10,756 nt of DNA from Clostridiales bacterium UBA1381 (GCA_002305435.1 DBQZ01000114.1:2720-13475); one strand, 5' to 3'. Shown: positions 1 through 6,649, counted from the first letter of the stretch. Numbers and translations are program-made. The notes: generated by a model not told the origin, from the sequence alone.

Positions 1-557
1 TCCTCCGTCGCTTCCGGCATGAGCTGCAATAGAAATCCTCCTGCGGCAAGAACCGTATTATCAGGCGACACGAGCACTCCCAAAGCAACCGATGTCGGTA
101 TTTGCTCACTGGAAGCAAAATAATACGTTAAATCCTCTGCAATCTCCCCCGATACCAGAGGAACCTGACCTATATAAGGCTCTTTCATTCCAAGATCCTT
201 TATAACTCCGAGCGTACCTTTGCCTATAGCTCCGCCAACGTCGAGTTTTCCTTTGTTGTTAAGCGGGCGGTCAACATACGGGTTTGAAACGTACCCCTTA
301 ACCATGCTATGGCTGTCGCCTACGGCGATTATCCGCTCCAGTTCACCGTCGCCTTTTATTTGTATCGTAATACTGTCGGTTTCATTTTTTAAATCAGCCC
401 CCATTATCGCAGCAGCTGTAAGAGTCCGTCCTAAGGCGGCTGTTGCAACCGGATAAGTGTGGTGTATTTTTTGCGCATCATTAACAAGGTCGGTCGTGAT
501 GGCAGCGAATATTCTTATTGCGCCATCTATACTGTTTCCCCGAACCAATTTATCCAA
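1..557 (-). CDS. hslO: Hsp33 redox-regulated chaperone, N-terminal part (cut by window edge)
   Basis: Hsp33 is a cytosolic holdase chaperone switched on by oxidation. About 185 codons are visible, the bulk of the N-terminal domain of a family whose members are usually near 290 residues; the C-terminal zinc-binding cysteine region lies beyond position 1. Family hallmarks seen are the opening MDKLVRG, the block around TTDLVNDAQ, HTYPVATAALGRTLTA, GYVSNPYVD, GKLDVGGAIGKGTL, GQVPLVSGEIAEDLTYYFASSEQ, and GVLVSPDNTVLAAGGF. The start is taken as TTG at 557-555, because it gives the family-typical N-terminus and has AAGGAG about 10 bases upstream. An in-frame GTG at 566-564 sits only one base from that ribosome binding site, and the nearby ATG is out of frame. 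It begins 14 bases after the cdaR stop, so it is probably the third gene of the cdaA-cdaR unit. Identification is firm; co-transcription is inferred from spacing. Confidence 0.95.
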   Translation of the reverse strand, partial: MDKLVRGNSIDGAIRIFAAITTDLVNDAQKIHHTYPVATAALGRTLTAAAIMGADLKNETDSITIQIKGDGELERIIAVGDSHSMVKGYVSNPYVDRPLNNKGKLDVGGAIGKGTLGVIKDLGMKEPYIGQVPLVSGEIAEDLTYYFASSEQIPTSVALGVLVSPDNTVLAAGGFLLQLMPEATE

Positions 558-571
558 TTCATTCACTCTCC

Positions 572-1768
572 TTAACTAAGCGTCACAGATATAGTCACAA
601 AATCAGGCAGCGTTACAGCGCTTGAGGCTGTAAACCGCACAGGCATTGTATAATTTCCCACAGTACAGCCGGCAAGATCCACTACTGCCGAAACATTTGC
701 TGCATTGATGTTTTCTTCTGTACCCTTTACCGTAATGCTTATATTTTGATCAGCATAAACGCTGAGTCCCTGCGGAACATTCTCATAAGAAACCGGCACC
801 GATATGTGTTTTTCCAATTTCGGCTTAACTTCAGCTCTTACTTTTATCGAGCGGCTTGCATCCGGTACATAAACTCCCTCCGGCACATCGACATTCAGCG
901 TGTATTCCCCGTTGCCGGGCGTATAGGTTACACTCTTGTCAAAGTGTACAGGAAGAGTATCTATTTGCTCTTCCCCCTCTTTTAAGCCTATCGTCACGCT
1001 TTGAGGAGATATGCTTTTTACAGTTATTTCATATTCCTGCTCAACATCATCATCAACAGCTGCGATTATATCTGCGCTGGAGGCGGTGTACACATAATTG
1101 TTTATTGATATTTTCCTCTTGCCAAGAATATCTACTGTTTCCAGTCTCTCCAAAACAGAGCCGCTCTCATCTGTGAGGGCAATATCTGAAACCGTCACAC
1201 TGTCACGCACAAAATCCGAAATATCAACAGTTACAAGTCCGCCTGATACGCTGACCATTTCAGAGCTTGCTCCGGAAACAGTAACAGTGCTATATTCAGG
1301 TACCGACTCGACAATATGATTTTTATTTACTCCTGTCTGGCGCAGGGATATTGGTATTTCCTTTTCCTCAAGAGTTTCTATTTCTACCGGGACCTCACGG
1401 CTTACCTGAGCATCAAGGCGTACGCTTGAGTCATATATTTCAACCTGAGGAAGGATAGAATACTCTCCCGCACTCGTTATTGATGATACATCAAGATTTG
1501 CCGTTATACTGCTCATGGCGTTTACAATATTTTTGCGTGTGCCTCGTACAGAGATGTTTACAGACGGAATCTCGTCCTCGTTTATAACAGTAAACCCTTT
1601 TTCATTAAGAAGCTCTATACCTTCAAACTGTATCGGAATACTGTTTAAACGAACCGTTATTTCTCTTTCGTCCGTATAAGATGCTACTATCCATAAAATT
1701 ATTGCCACTATTAAGGACGTAATCAGCGTAGATACTTTACCGCTTGGTGTCTTGAAAAGTTTTTTCAT
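572..1768 (-). CDS. cdaR: YbbR-domain protein, CdaA-associated regulator CdaR
   Basis: This 398-residue protein has a short basic N-terminus, one membrane helix at about residues 13-30, and a long extracytoplasmic region rich in beta-strand-like repeats. The repeats fall roughly at residues 37-130, 135-215, 245-325 and 328-398, which fits four YbbR domains; the recurring pattern is 'PV.....V..GLSV/GYYV' followed by a 'VTVSG/ITVKGTE' segment (for example VTVSGASSEM and ISITVKGTEENINAA). In Bacillus and Listeria relatives CdaR (YbbR) binds the membrane diadenylate cyclase CdaA and tunes c-di-AMP synthesis. The start ATG overlaps the cdaA stop by four bases (ATGA), indicating translational coupling. 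The exact repeat boundaries are by eye. The family call is confident; the regulatory effect on this CdaA is inferred from the family and gene order. Confidence 0.93.
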   Translation of the reverse strand: MKKLFKTPSGKVSTLITSLIVAIILWIVASYTDEREITVRLNSIPIQFEGIELLNEKGFTVINEDEIPSVNISVRGTRKNIVNAMSSITANLDVSSITSAGEYSILPQVEIYDSSVRLDAQVSREVPVEIETLEEKEIPISLRQTGVNKNHIVESVPEYSTVTVSGASSEMVSVSGGLVTVDISDFVRDSVTVSDIALTDESGSVLERLETVDILGKRKISINNYVYTASSADIIAAVDDDVEQEYEITVKSISPQSVTIGLKEGEEQIDTLPVHFDKSVTYTPGNGEYTLNVDVPEGVYVPDASRSIKVRAEVKPKLEKHISVPVSYENVPQGLSVYADQNISITVKGTEENINAANVSAVVDLAGCTVGNYTMPVRFTASSAVTLPDFVTISVTLS

Positions 1769-2619
1769 TTTGACACCGCCTTCCAGAATTTAAGCTTACT
1801 TATATGATCCTCTTCAGCAGGTGTGAAAAGCGCCTTTGTAAGCGCCCGCTTTAGAGTTTCTGCGCTTAAATTCCTCGTAAGAGAGCCGCCAACGGCTATT
1901 GATATTTTCCCCGTTTCCTCACTTACGACAACAACTACAGCATCTGATACCTCAGAAACACCAAGCGCCGCCCTATGCCGCGTTCCCAGCTCACGTGAGA
2001 GATTCGCATTGGAAGTAAGCGGAAGAAAACAACCGGCGGCTATTATCTTATTGCTGCGAATCATTACAGCGCCATCGTGCAGCGGTGTGTTCGGCACAAA
2101 TATGTTTTCCAAAAGAGCAGAGGATATGTCTGCATCGAGAAAGGTTCCAGTCTTTGCTATCTCCCCCATACGTGTCTCACGCTCAATTACCATCAGCGCA
2201 CCTGTTTTCGTAGCTGCCATATTTACCGCAGCTGTGACTATTTCGTCAACATTTTTGTTTATCAGGTTATCGTTATTTGCTGTATTTGCCGCAATATCCA
2301 ACAGCTTTCCCACTTTTGAACGTCCCATTTGCTCCAAAATACTTCTTAATTCAGGCTGGAAAATAACTACAATAGCTATAACTCCAAACTGGAATATACC
2401 GCTTAATATATAATTAAGAGCCGTCAGGCCTATTAAATTTGAAACAGCAACCACTACAAATAATATCGCTATACCTTTTATGAGCTGCATCCCTCTGGTT
2501 TCGTTAAGCCAGTTTAGCAAAAGGTACACAATTATCGTAACGATTAAAACATCTATAATATCCGTTATACGCAAAACCTGTAAATATCTTATAACATACT
2601 CTATAGCTGCACTCACCAT
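1765..2619 (-). CDS. cdaA: Diadenylate cyclase CdaA (membrane c-di-AMP synthase)
   Basis: CdaA condenses two ATP molecules into the second messenger c-di-AMP, which controls potassium and osmolyte transport and cell-wall homeostasis in Firmicutes. The 284 residues show three N-terminal membrane helices at about 18-37, 46-66 and 68-88, the conserved FQPELR at 87-92, then the DAC (DisA_N) catalytic domain. The catalytic DGA motif is at 182-184 within TPLHDGAVMI, and the RHR motif is at 214-216 within GTRHRAALG. Both are intact, so the enzyme should be active. Length matches the family (about 270-285). The start is ATG at 2619 behind an AGGGGG-type ribosome binding site. cdaR follows with a four-base overlap. 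In many Firmicutes cdaA-cdaR is followed by glmM; here hslO follows instead. Confidence 0.97.
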   Translation of the reverse strand: MVSAAIEYVIRYLQVLRITDIIDVLIVTIIVYLLLNWLNETRGMQLIKGIAILFVVVAVSNLIGLTALNYILSGIFQFGVIAIVVIFQPELRSILEQMGRSKVGKLLDIAANTANNDNLINKNVDEIVTAAVNMAATKTGALMVIERETRMGEIAKTGTFLDADISSALLENIFVPNTPLHDGAVMIRSNKIIAAGCFLPLTSNANLSRELGTRHRAALGVSEVSDAVVVVVSEETGKISIAVGGSLTRNLSAETLKRALTKALFTPAEEDHISKLKFWKAVSK

Positions 2620-2651
2620 AGTTCCCCCTTTCGGCAGTCAGTTATAATATT

Positions 2652-2680
2652 ATTATAAATCATTTTTACATATTTTGCAA
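2652..2680 (-). promoter_or_regulatory. Sigma-A promoter of the cdaA-cdaR-hslO unit
   Basis: Reading the minus strand, TTGCAA (2680-2675) and TATAAT (2657-2652) are separated by exactly 17 bases. The -10 is a perfect consensus match and the -35 matches four of six positions. The ATG of cdaA lies 32 bases past the -10. The promoter sits only about 12 bases behind the hydF stop, and no terminator is visible between them, so read-through from the hydF operon is also possible. Confidence 0.75.
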
Positions 2681-2691
2681 TAGCCGAGCAG

Positions 2692-3867
2692 TTATTTTTT
2701 CAATATTTTCATACTTCTTTCCAATATCCCGCTTACAAGGGCTATTACCAATCCGTAATTCGTTATAGGCACGCCGTTTTCTTCACAAAAGCGGATGCGG
2801 TTATTCATTGTGCGTGAGTTAATCATGCAGCCGCCGCAATGTATAACAAGGTCGTAATCTGCGATGTTATCCGGGAAATCATGATGAACAGAATACTCAA
2901 ACTCCAGCTGCTTGCCCGTATATTTTCTGAGCAATGATGGTATTTTCACCCTGCCTATATCCTCGTGCGAGGAATTATGCGTACACGCTTCTGCCATGAG
3001 TATACGGCTGCCGTCTTTCAATTTATTAACAGCCTCAGCTCCCAAGGCAAGCTTTGATATATCCCCCTTCATTCTTGCCATCAATACCGAAAAGGATGTC
3101 AGCATAATATCCTCAGGAATAACGGAAGCAACGTATTTAAAAACCTGTGAATCTACTACCACCAAATCCGGCTTTCGTATTTCCGACATTACCTCCTCAA
3201 GCTCGGTGTCTCTTACGACTACAGCCTTTATGCCATGATCTAAACAATCACGCAGAAATTGCACCTGCGGCAAAATCAGCCGCCCTTTCGGAGCTTCAGA
3301 ATCTATCGGCACAACCATTACGGTAAGGCTGCCCGGAGGAAGCAGGTCTCCTACCATCGTATCAGGCTCTTTGTCAAGCTGTGAAAGCTCGCTTGCAAGA
3401 CGGTTTTTCAGCATTTCTATTGACTCAGAATCTTTTGCTGATACAAAGACTGCCTGTTCATACTTGCTGTTGCTTTTAATATCTTCACATTTTGTAAATA
3501 CAAGTATATGACCTATTCCTTTTTCATTAAAGAGCTTCTTCGCTTTTTCATAGTCTTCCGAATTGAAATTGTTTATATCGGCAACATATATTGCAAAATC
3601 TGTGCGTTTTAGTATTTTATTCGTTCGCTCTATCCTCTGACGGCCTATGTCGGACATATCCCCAAGGCCGGCTGTATCTATAAGAGCTATAGGGCCGTAC
3701 GGGATTAGTTCCATCGCTTTTACAACAGGGTCTGTGGTTGTTCCCGGTTTGTCGGACACTATTGCCGCCTCCTGACCGGTCAGGGCATTAAAAAGCGTTG
3801 ATTTTCCGGCGTTTGTATTGCCAAAAATGGCTACATGTGTCCTCATTGACAGTGGTGTGTTTGTCAT
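2692..3867 (-). CDS. hydF: [FeFe]-hydrogenase H-cluster maturation GTPase HydF
   Basis: HydF is the GTPase scaffold on which HydE and HydG products assemble the 2Fe subcluster before transfer to apo-[FeFe]-hydrogenase. From the chosen start the protein has 391 residues, normal for the family. The GTPase domain shows the P-loop GNTNAGKS (16-23), the TTT switch region (43-45), and DTAG (64-67). The position of the NKxD specificity motif holds TKCE (125-128), and the G5-like SA is at 143-144. The C-terminal cluster-binding motif C-x-H-x46-C-x-x-C is intact (C295, H297, C344, C347). A start nine codons upstream is open, but the ATG at 3867 is preferred because AAGGAGAGG lies just before it, within that extension. 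Upstream neighbour is yjbQ, separated by a hairpin. No hydE, hydG or hydrogenase gene is in the window. Confidence 0.96.
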   Translation of the reverse strand: MTNTPLSMRTHVAIFGNTNAGKSTLFNALTGQEAAIVSDKPGTTTDPVVKAMELIPYGPIALIDTAGLGDMSDIGRQRIERTNKILKRTDFAIYVADINNFNSEDYEKAKKLFNEKGIGHILVFTKCEDIKSNSKYEQAVFVSAKDSESIEMLKNRLASELSQLDKEPDTMVGDLLPPGSLTVMVVPIDSEAPKGRLILPQVQFLRDCLDHGIKAVVVRDTELEEVMSEIRKPDLVVVDSQVFKYVASVIPEDIMLTSFSVLMARMKGDISKLALGAEAVNKLKDGSRILMAEACTHNSSHEDIGRVKIPSLLRKYTGKQLEFEYSVHHDFPDNIADYDLVIHCGGCMINSRTMNNRIRFCEENGVPITNYGLVIALVSGILERSMKILKK

Positions 3868-3891
3868 TTCATTCCTCTCCTTAAATAAGCG

Positions 3892-3922
3892 CAAAGGCGG
3901 TGCTTTAGAGACACCGCCTTTG
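3892..3922 (-). other. Perfect 11-bp hairpin between yjbQ and hydF
   Basis: The arms 3892-3902 (CAAAGGCGGTG) and 3912-3922 (CACCGCCTTTG) are perfectly complementary around a nine-base loop. In the transcript it follows the yjbQ stop by two bases and precedes the hydF ribosome binding site by about ten. The bases after it (CGCTTATTT) are not a clean U-tract, so this is a weak or partial terminator, an mRNA processing or stability element, or a structure that lowers hydF translation. It could separate expression levels of yjbQ and hydF. Confidence 0.7.
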
Positions 3923-3924
3923 TA

Positions 3925-4332
3925 TCAATCTTCTTTATCACCCATTATCTTTACATATACCGTACGGTTTCTGGGACCATCAAATTCCGCAAAATATATG
4001 CCCTGCCACGTACCAAGCAAAAGCCTGCCGTTTTCGATTATAAACATCTGCGAAAATCCTGTAAGCATCGCTTTTATATGAGCCGCCGAATTTCCCTCAA
4101 AATGACGGTATCCTTCCTCCCATGGAATAAGCCTGTCCGTCTTTGCGAGTATATCTCTCACAACATCAGGGTCAGCATTCTCGTTTATTGTGATACCTGC
4201 CGTAGTGTGCGGGCAGTAAACAAGGCATGTGCCGCTCTTTACACCTGAATCCCTGACGCAGTCAGCTACTTCATGTGTTATATCCTTAAACTGGGAATGA
4301 GTATCTGTTTTAACAGCTATTTTACAGAGCAT
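3925..4332 (-). CDS. yjbQ: YjbQ/UPF0047 family protein (secondary thiamine-phosphate synthase-like)
   Basis: A 135-residue single-domain cytosolic protein with all the hallmarks of UPF0047. It has HTTAGITINENADPDVVRD (from residue 42), the EGNSAAHIK block (79-87), and LGTWQGIYFAEFDGPR (106-121). Family members have been reported to give weak thiamine-phosphate synthase activity in E. coli, but the true physiological reaction is unsettled; no thiamine genes are nearby. The conserved histidines (42 and 85) and acidic residues likely form the active site. Length is typical (about 130-140). The ribosome binding site AAGGAGAGG overlaps the stop codon of the upstream secreted-protein gene, and the gap is 11 bases, so the two genes are surely co-transcribed. 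Family assignment is secure; function is not. Confidence 0.93.
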   Translation of the reverse strand: MLCKIAVKTDTHSQFKDITHEVADCVRDSGVKSGTCLVYCPHTTAGITINENADPDVVRDILAKTDRLIPWEEGYRHFEGNSAAHIKAMLTGFSQMFIIENGRLLLGTWQGIYFAEFDGPRNRTVYVKIMGDKED

Positions 4333-4343
4333 TATACCTCTCC

Positions 4344-5426
4344 TTACTGTGCTGTAATAACTACCGGCGTTGTATCAATGTAGAGTTCATCGGCCTCCTG
4401 AGCAGAGGTATCATCGTTAAAGTAAAGGATGTTATCATAACCGCGGTCGGTCTTTCTTGAAGAAAGCGCAAACTCGCCTACCGCCGCATTTTTCGCCTTG
4501 AATGTCAACTCGAGTATAACACCTTCGCTCGGGAGCAAATGCTCTTCAACGGTTGCCGGAAGAATAAGGCATTTTACAGAATTACCCATAAACTCCGGAT
4601 TTGAGCCGCCAAGAGTAGCAAAATCCTGCGTCGGATACTTGTATTCAAAATTTACAAACTCAAAGTTCTCATCATCGTAGAGCATAGTATTTACGGCAGA
4701 ATACGTCTCCTTGTCACAGCAGCTTACCGCTACGTATACCGAAAATTCTTCGCCCACGCTTACGGTGGTTTTATCAGAGAACGCATAGATTACAGGAATA
4801 CTGCTTTCGTACATAACGCCGCCTGGCGCTGTTGTCGGCTCAGGCGAGGCTGTTGCAGACGGATCTATTGTAGCAGACGGATCCGCAGTAGCAGACGGGG
4901 AAGCCGTTGCAGAAGGCTGTTCACCCTCAGGAGCGGGCGTTGTCTTTATAACTGTAGGTATTGTCTTAGAAGTAATCGTTGCAACATAATTTTCCTGATC
5001 CCAGCTCACCTCAGCGCCTAACGCCTCTCCTACAGCTCTTAGTGGAATCATTGTACGGTCGTTCATTATCTGCGGTGCGACCTCAAGCTCTACCTCTTCG
5101 GTATCAGCGGATGTAAGATTGGTAAACGTATGTACCTTCATTATAGGATCATCTATTGTCAGGTCTACACGAGTTTTATTATCCTCCGAACGTACTACAA
5201 CCATACGTTCCTCGTTCCACCATTCAACTGATGCGCCCATGGCCTCAAATACACCTCTTGCCGGTATAAGCGTGCGATCCTCAATTATAACTGGGTCTTG
5301 GTCTAAAAATGTTACTATTCTCGAGTCCACAATAACCGTGGGCACACCGTCGGCAGCTACAGCTGCAGTCATAAGGCTTGCCGCCATAGATGCAGCCAAT
5401 ACGGCACTTATGATTTTCTTGCTCAT
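4344..5426 (-). CDS. Secreted protein: two copper-amine-oxidase-N-like repeats, PSAT linker, cohesin-like domain
   Basis: A 360-residue exported protein. A signal peptide is clear: the basic MSKK start, a hydrophobic stretch, then an AVAA cleavage site near residue 25. Residues about 28-153 hold two copies of the 'copper amine oxidase N-terminal' stalk-like repeat; its signature appears as IIEDRTLIPARGVFEAMGA (48-66) and IMNDRTMIPLRAVGEALGA (120-138), each followed by a V.W tail. Residues 163-203 form a low-complexity Pro/Ser/Ala/Thr linker with PSATAx repeats. Residues about 206-360 resemble a cohesin/carbohydrate-binding beta-sandwich (VSVGEEFSVYVAVS, then FEFVNF, and GVILELTFKAKNAAVGEFAL near the end). 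Neither a sortase motif nor a dockerin is visible, so the anchor, if any, may be the stalk repeats. The start ATG has AAGGAGGAA eleven bases upstream. It is first gene in an operon with yjbQ and hydF. The domain reading is by eye; ligand and role are unknown. Confidence 0.85.
   Translation of the reverse strand: MSKKIISAVLAASMAASLMTAAVAADGVPTVIVDSRIVTFLDQDPVIIEDRTLIPARGVFEAMGASVEWWNEERMVVVRSEDNKTRVDLTIDDPIMKVHTFTNLTSADTEEVELEVAPQIMNDRTMIPLRAVGEALGAEVSWDQENYVATITSKTIPTVIKTTPAPEGEQPSATASPSATADPSATIDPSATASPEPTTAPGGVMYESSIPVIYAFSDKTTVSVGEEFSVYVAVSCCDKETYSAVNTMLYDDENFEFVNFEYKYPTQDFATLGGSNPEFMGNSVKCLILPATVEEHLLPSEGVILELTFKAKNAAVGEFALSSRKTDRGYDNILYFNDDTSAQEADELYIDTTPVVITAQ
4845..4916 (-). repeat. 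18-bp tandem repeat coding for PSATxx linker
   Basis: Four consecutive 18-base units encode PSATAS, PSATAD, PSATID and PSATAS. On the plus strand they share the core GTAGCAGACGGATC. The repeats form the flexible linker between the stalk-like and cohesin-like parts of the secreted protein. Short in-frame repeats like this can change copy number by slippage without breaking the reading frame. Confidence 0.85.
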
Positions 5427-5474
5427 TATTGTTCTTCCTCCTTATTTATGTGAATACATAACTAAACTTCTGTT

Positions 5475-5503
5475 ATTATACCATACTTTACGTGCGATTT
5501 CAA
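5475..5503 (-). promoter_or_regulatory. Sigma-A promoter of the secreted protein-yjbQ-hydF operon
   Basis: On the minus strand TTGAAA (5503-5498) and TATAAT (5480-5475) are spaced by exactly 17 bases. The -10 is perfect and the -35 matches four of six. The start codon at 5426 is 48 bases beyond the -10, leaving a leader of about 40 bases that contains the AAGGAGG ribosome binding site. Confidence 0.8.
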
Positions 5504-5567
5504 CAATAAAATGAAATTTTTTAATACAACTTAGCCTACTCACTAATTATATGCAGCAAAAACACCC

Positions 5568-5598
5568 GAAAACTTTAGCTCTATAAGCGAAAGTTTTC
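5568..5598. repeat. Inverted repeat between divergent promoters
   Basis: GAAAACTTT (5568-5576) is repeated in inverted orientation as AAAGTTTTC (5590-5598) around 13 bases. It lies upstream of both -35 boxes, so neither predicted transcript includes it, making a protein-binding site more likely than an RNA structure. On the minus strand the dyad is followed by GGGTGTTTTT, which could also be a decayed terminator. Confidence 0.5.
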
Positions 5599-5682
5599 AT
5601 ATGGTTTTCCATGTTTTTCGACTCTATCTATAACACATCAGTAGTGAAACATATTTAACATGCTCTCCTCCCCTATCTTATC

Positions 5683-5711
5683 TTGACTTTGTAAATGGCA
5701 TATGGTATAAT
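5683..5711 (+). promoter_or_regulatory. Sigma-A promoter of tam
   Basis: TTGACT (5683-5688) and TATAAT (5706-5711) lie 17 bases apart; the -10 is perfect and the -35 matches five of six. The leader to the ATG at 5745 is about 27 bases and contains GGAGG at 5731-5735. This is one of the best promoters in the window. Confidence 0.85.
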
Positions 5712-5744
5712 CTGAAATAAATTAGAATCTGGAGGAATACAACA

Positions 5745-6512
5745 ATGTCTGAATGGAACCCTGAACAATATTTAAAATTCAAAAATCAAAGAACTCAGCC
5801 GGCAATCGATTTAGCCAAACGAGTCATAAAACATAGGCCCGGCAAAATACTCGATATTGGATGCGGCCCGGGAAACAGCACAGCAGTTCTTGCTGATAGA
5901 TTTCCTGATTCGTATGTACTCGGTGTAGACAATTCTGAGGATATGATAAAAAAAGCGGCAAAAGCATTTCCGAACATTAGATTTCAACTATGTGATGCCG
6001 CTTTAGAAATAGACAAACTTAATAGCTATGATGTTATTTTTTCAAATGCTTGTATGCAGTGGATACCGAATCATAAGCAGTTCATACCCAAGTTAATGGA
6101 TAAACTGAATACCGGCGGTGTTTTAGCAGTACAAATCCCAATGAACAGTCAGGAACCTTTATTAAAGATAATGGATAACGTAGTGAAAGAGCCTAAATGG
6201 AACTTTTCTTTATCTAATATAGAAACAAATGAAACATTGCTGCCAGAGGAATATTTTGATATACTTTCTAATTGTTCAAGCAGTTTTGATATATGGGAAA
6301 CAGTGTACTATCACAATATGCCGACAATCCAAGCTATGATCGAATGGATAAAAGGTACGAGATTAAGACCGTATCTTAACGCACTTGATAGCAGTAAAGC
6401 GAGTGAATTGGAGCAGGAAATTTTCAGTCAAGCAACAAGAGTTTATTCGCCGCAGCAAAACGGCGAAATAATATTTAGATTCCGCAGATTTTTCTTTACG
6501 GCAGTTAAATAA
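5745..6512 (+). CDS. tam: Trans-aconitate 2-methyltransferase-like SAM-dependent methyltransferase
   Basis: A 255-residue class I SAM methyltransferase. It opens MSEWNPEQYLKF, the same pattern as E. coli Tam (252 residues), and carries motif I ILDIGCGPGNST (35-46), an acidic ribose-binding D62 in GVDNSEDM, the CD pair at 83-84, and FSNACMQWIP (99-108). The second half holds VLAVQIP, DIWETVYYHNMP and GLRPYL-like KGTRLRPYLNAL, which are family-specific and support Tam over a generic methyltransferase. Tam methylates trans-aconitate, an aconitase by-product, at a carboxyl group, which is thought to detoxify it. The gene has its own strong promoter and is probably monocistronic, as the following sugar operon has its own promoter. 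It is visibly more AT-rich than the sugar operon downstream. The enzyme class is certain; the substrate is inferred. Confidence 0.88.
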   Translation: MSEWNPEQYLKFKNQRTQPAIDLAKRVIKHRPGKILDIGCGPGNSTAVLADRFPDSYVLGVDNSEDMIKKAAKAFPNIRFQLCDAALEIDKLNSYDVIFSNACMQWIPNHKQFIPKLMDKLNTGGVLAVQIPMNSQEPLLKIMDNVVKEPKWNFSLSNIETNETLLPEEYFDILSNCSSSFDIWETVYYHNMPTIQAMIEWIKGTRLRPYLNALDSSKASELEQEIFSQATRVYSPQQNGEIIFRFRRFFFTAVK

Positions 6513-6513
6513 T

Positions 6514-6531
6514 ACTGACAAAATCAGTTTT
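6514..6531 (+). terminator. Weak hairpin after tam
   Basis: ACTGA (6514-6518) and TCAGT (6524-6528) form a five-base stem with a five-base loop, followed by TTT. It begins one base past the tam stop. The stem is short and AT-rich, so termination would be inefficient at best. Confidence 0.25.
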
Positions 6532-6578
6532 ACCTCCCATACCGAAAACAGCTCGTATATTCTCAAAGTATATTTATT

Positions 6579-6594
6579 AAAAGCCATTGCTTTT
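6579..6594 (+). promoter_or_regulatory. Candidate operator palindrome over the sugar-operon -35
   Basis: AAAAGC-CATT-GCTTTT is a perfect six-base-arm palindrome. It overlaps the -35 hexamer (6587-6592) of the isomerase-kinase operon, a typical position for a repressor site. No matching regulator gene is in the window, and the motif does not fit the usual CcpA cre consensus, so the binding protein is unknown. Confidence 0.4.
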
Positions 6595-6615
6595 GCATAT
6601 CGACTGTAGTATAAT
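6587..6615 (+). promoter_or_regulatory. Promoter of the sugar isomerase-kinase operon
   Basis: TTGCTT (6587-6592) and TATAAT (6610-6615) are 17 bases apart. The -10 is perfect; the -35 keeps only the TTG, suggesting modest or regulated strength. The isomerase ATG follows at 6650, with AAGGAG at 6635-6640. Confidence 0.65.
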
Positions 6616-6649
6616 TATCTCAGTAAGTAATTATAAGGAGCTGATAAAA

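Larger units (their letters stand above)
5427..5744. other. Divergent intergenic region (318 bp)
   Basis: This is the only gap over 300 bases. It separates the leftward secreted-protein operon from the rightward tam gene. It holds a strong promoter for each direction (5475-5503 and 5683-5711) and a dyad between them (5568-5598). About 80 bases to the right of the dyad contain short A/T runs and a tiny ATGG-TTTT-CCAT hairpin (5601-5612) but no open frame with a ribosome binding site. I see no RNA gene here. Confidence 0.7.

Noticed and set aside
1823..2413. Long plus-strand open frame (196 codons) opposite cdaA.
   Set aside because: It is antisense to a clear CdaA catalytic domain, has no ribosome binding site and resembles no family; it is a shadow of the real coding strand.
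3868..3894. In-frame nine-codon extension of hydF from 3894.
   Set aside because: The extension encodes the hydF ribosome binding site and runs into the hairpin arm; the ATG at 3867 has proper spacing.
5601..5616. ATGG-TTTT-CCAT followed by GTTTTT as a terminator.
   Set aside because: A four-base AT-rich stem is too weak, and no gene on that strand ends upstream.
5427..5744. Possible riboswitch or small RNA in the divergent intergenic region.
   Set aside because: The leaders downstream of both promoters are short (roughly 27-40 bases), and no extended structured element or recognisable riboswitch core is seen.
6587..6649. In-frame 21-codon extension of the isomerase from the ATG at 6587.
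   Set aside because: It overlaps the promoter -10 and -35, has no ribosome binding site, and the family-like sequence begins at 6650 behind AAGGAG.
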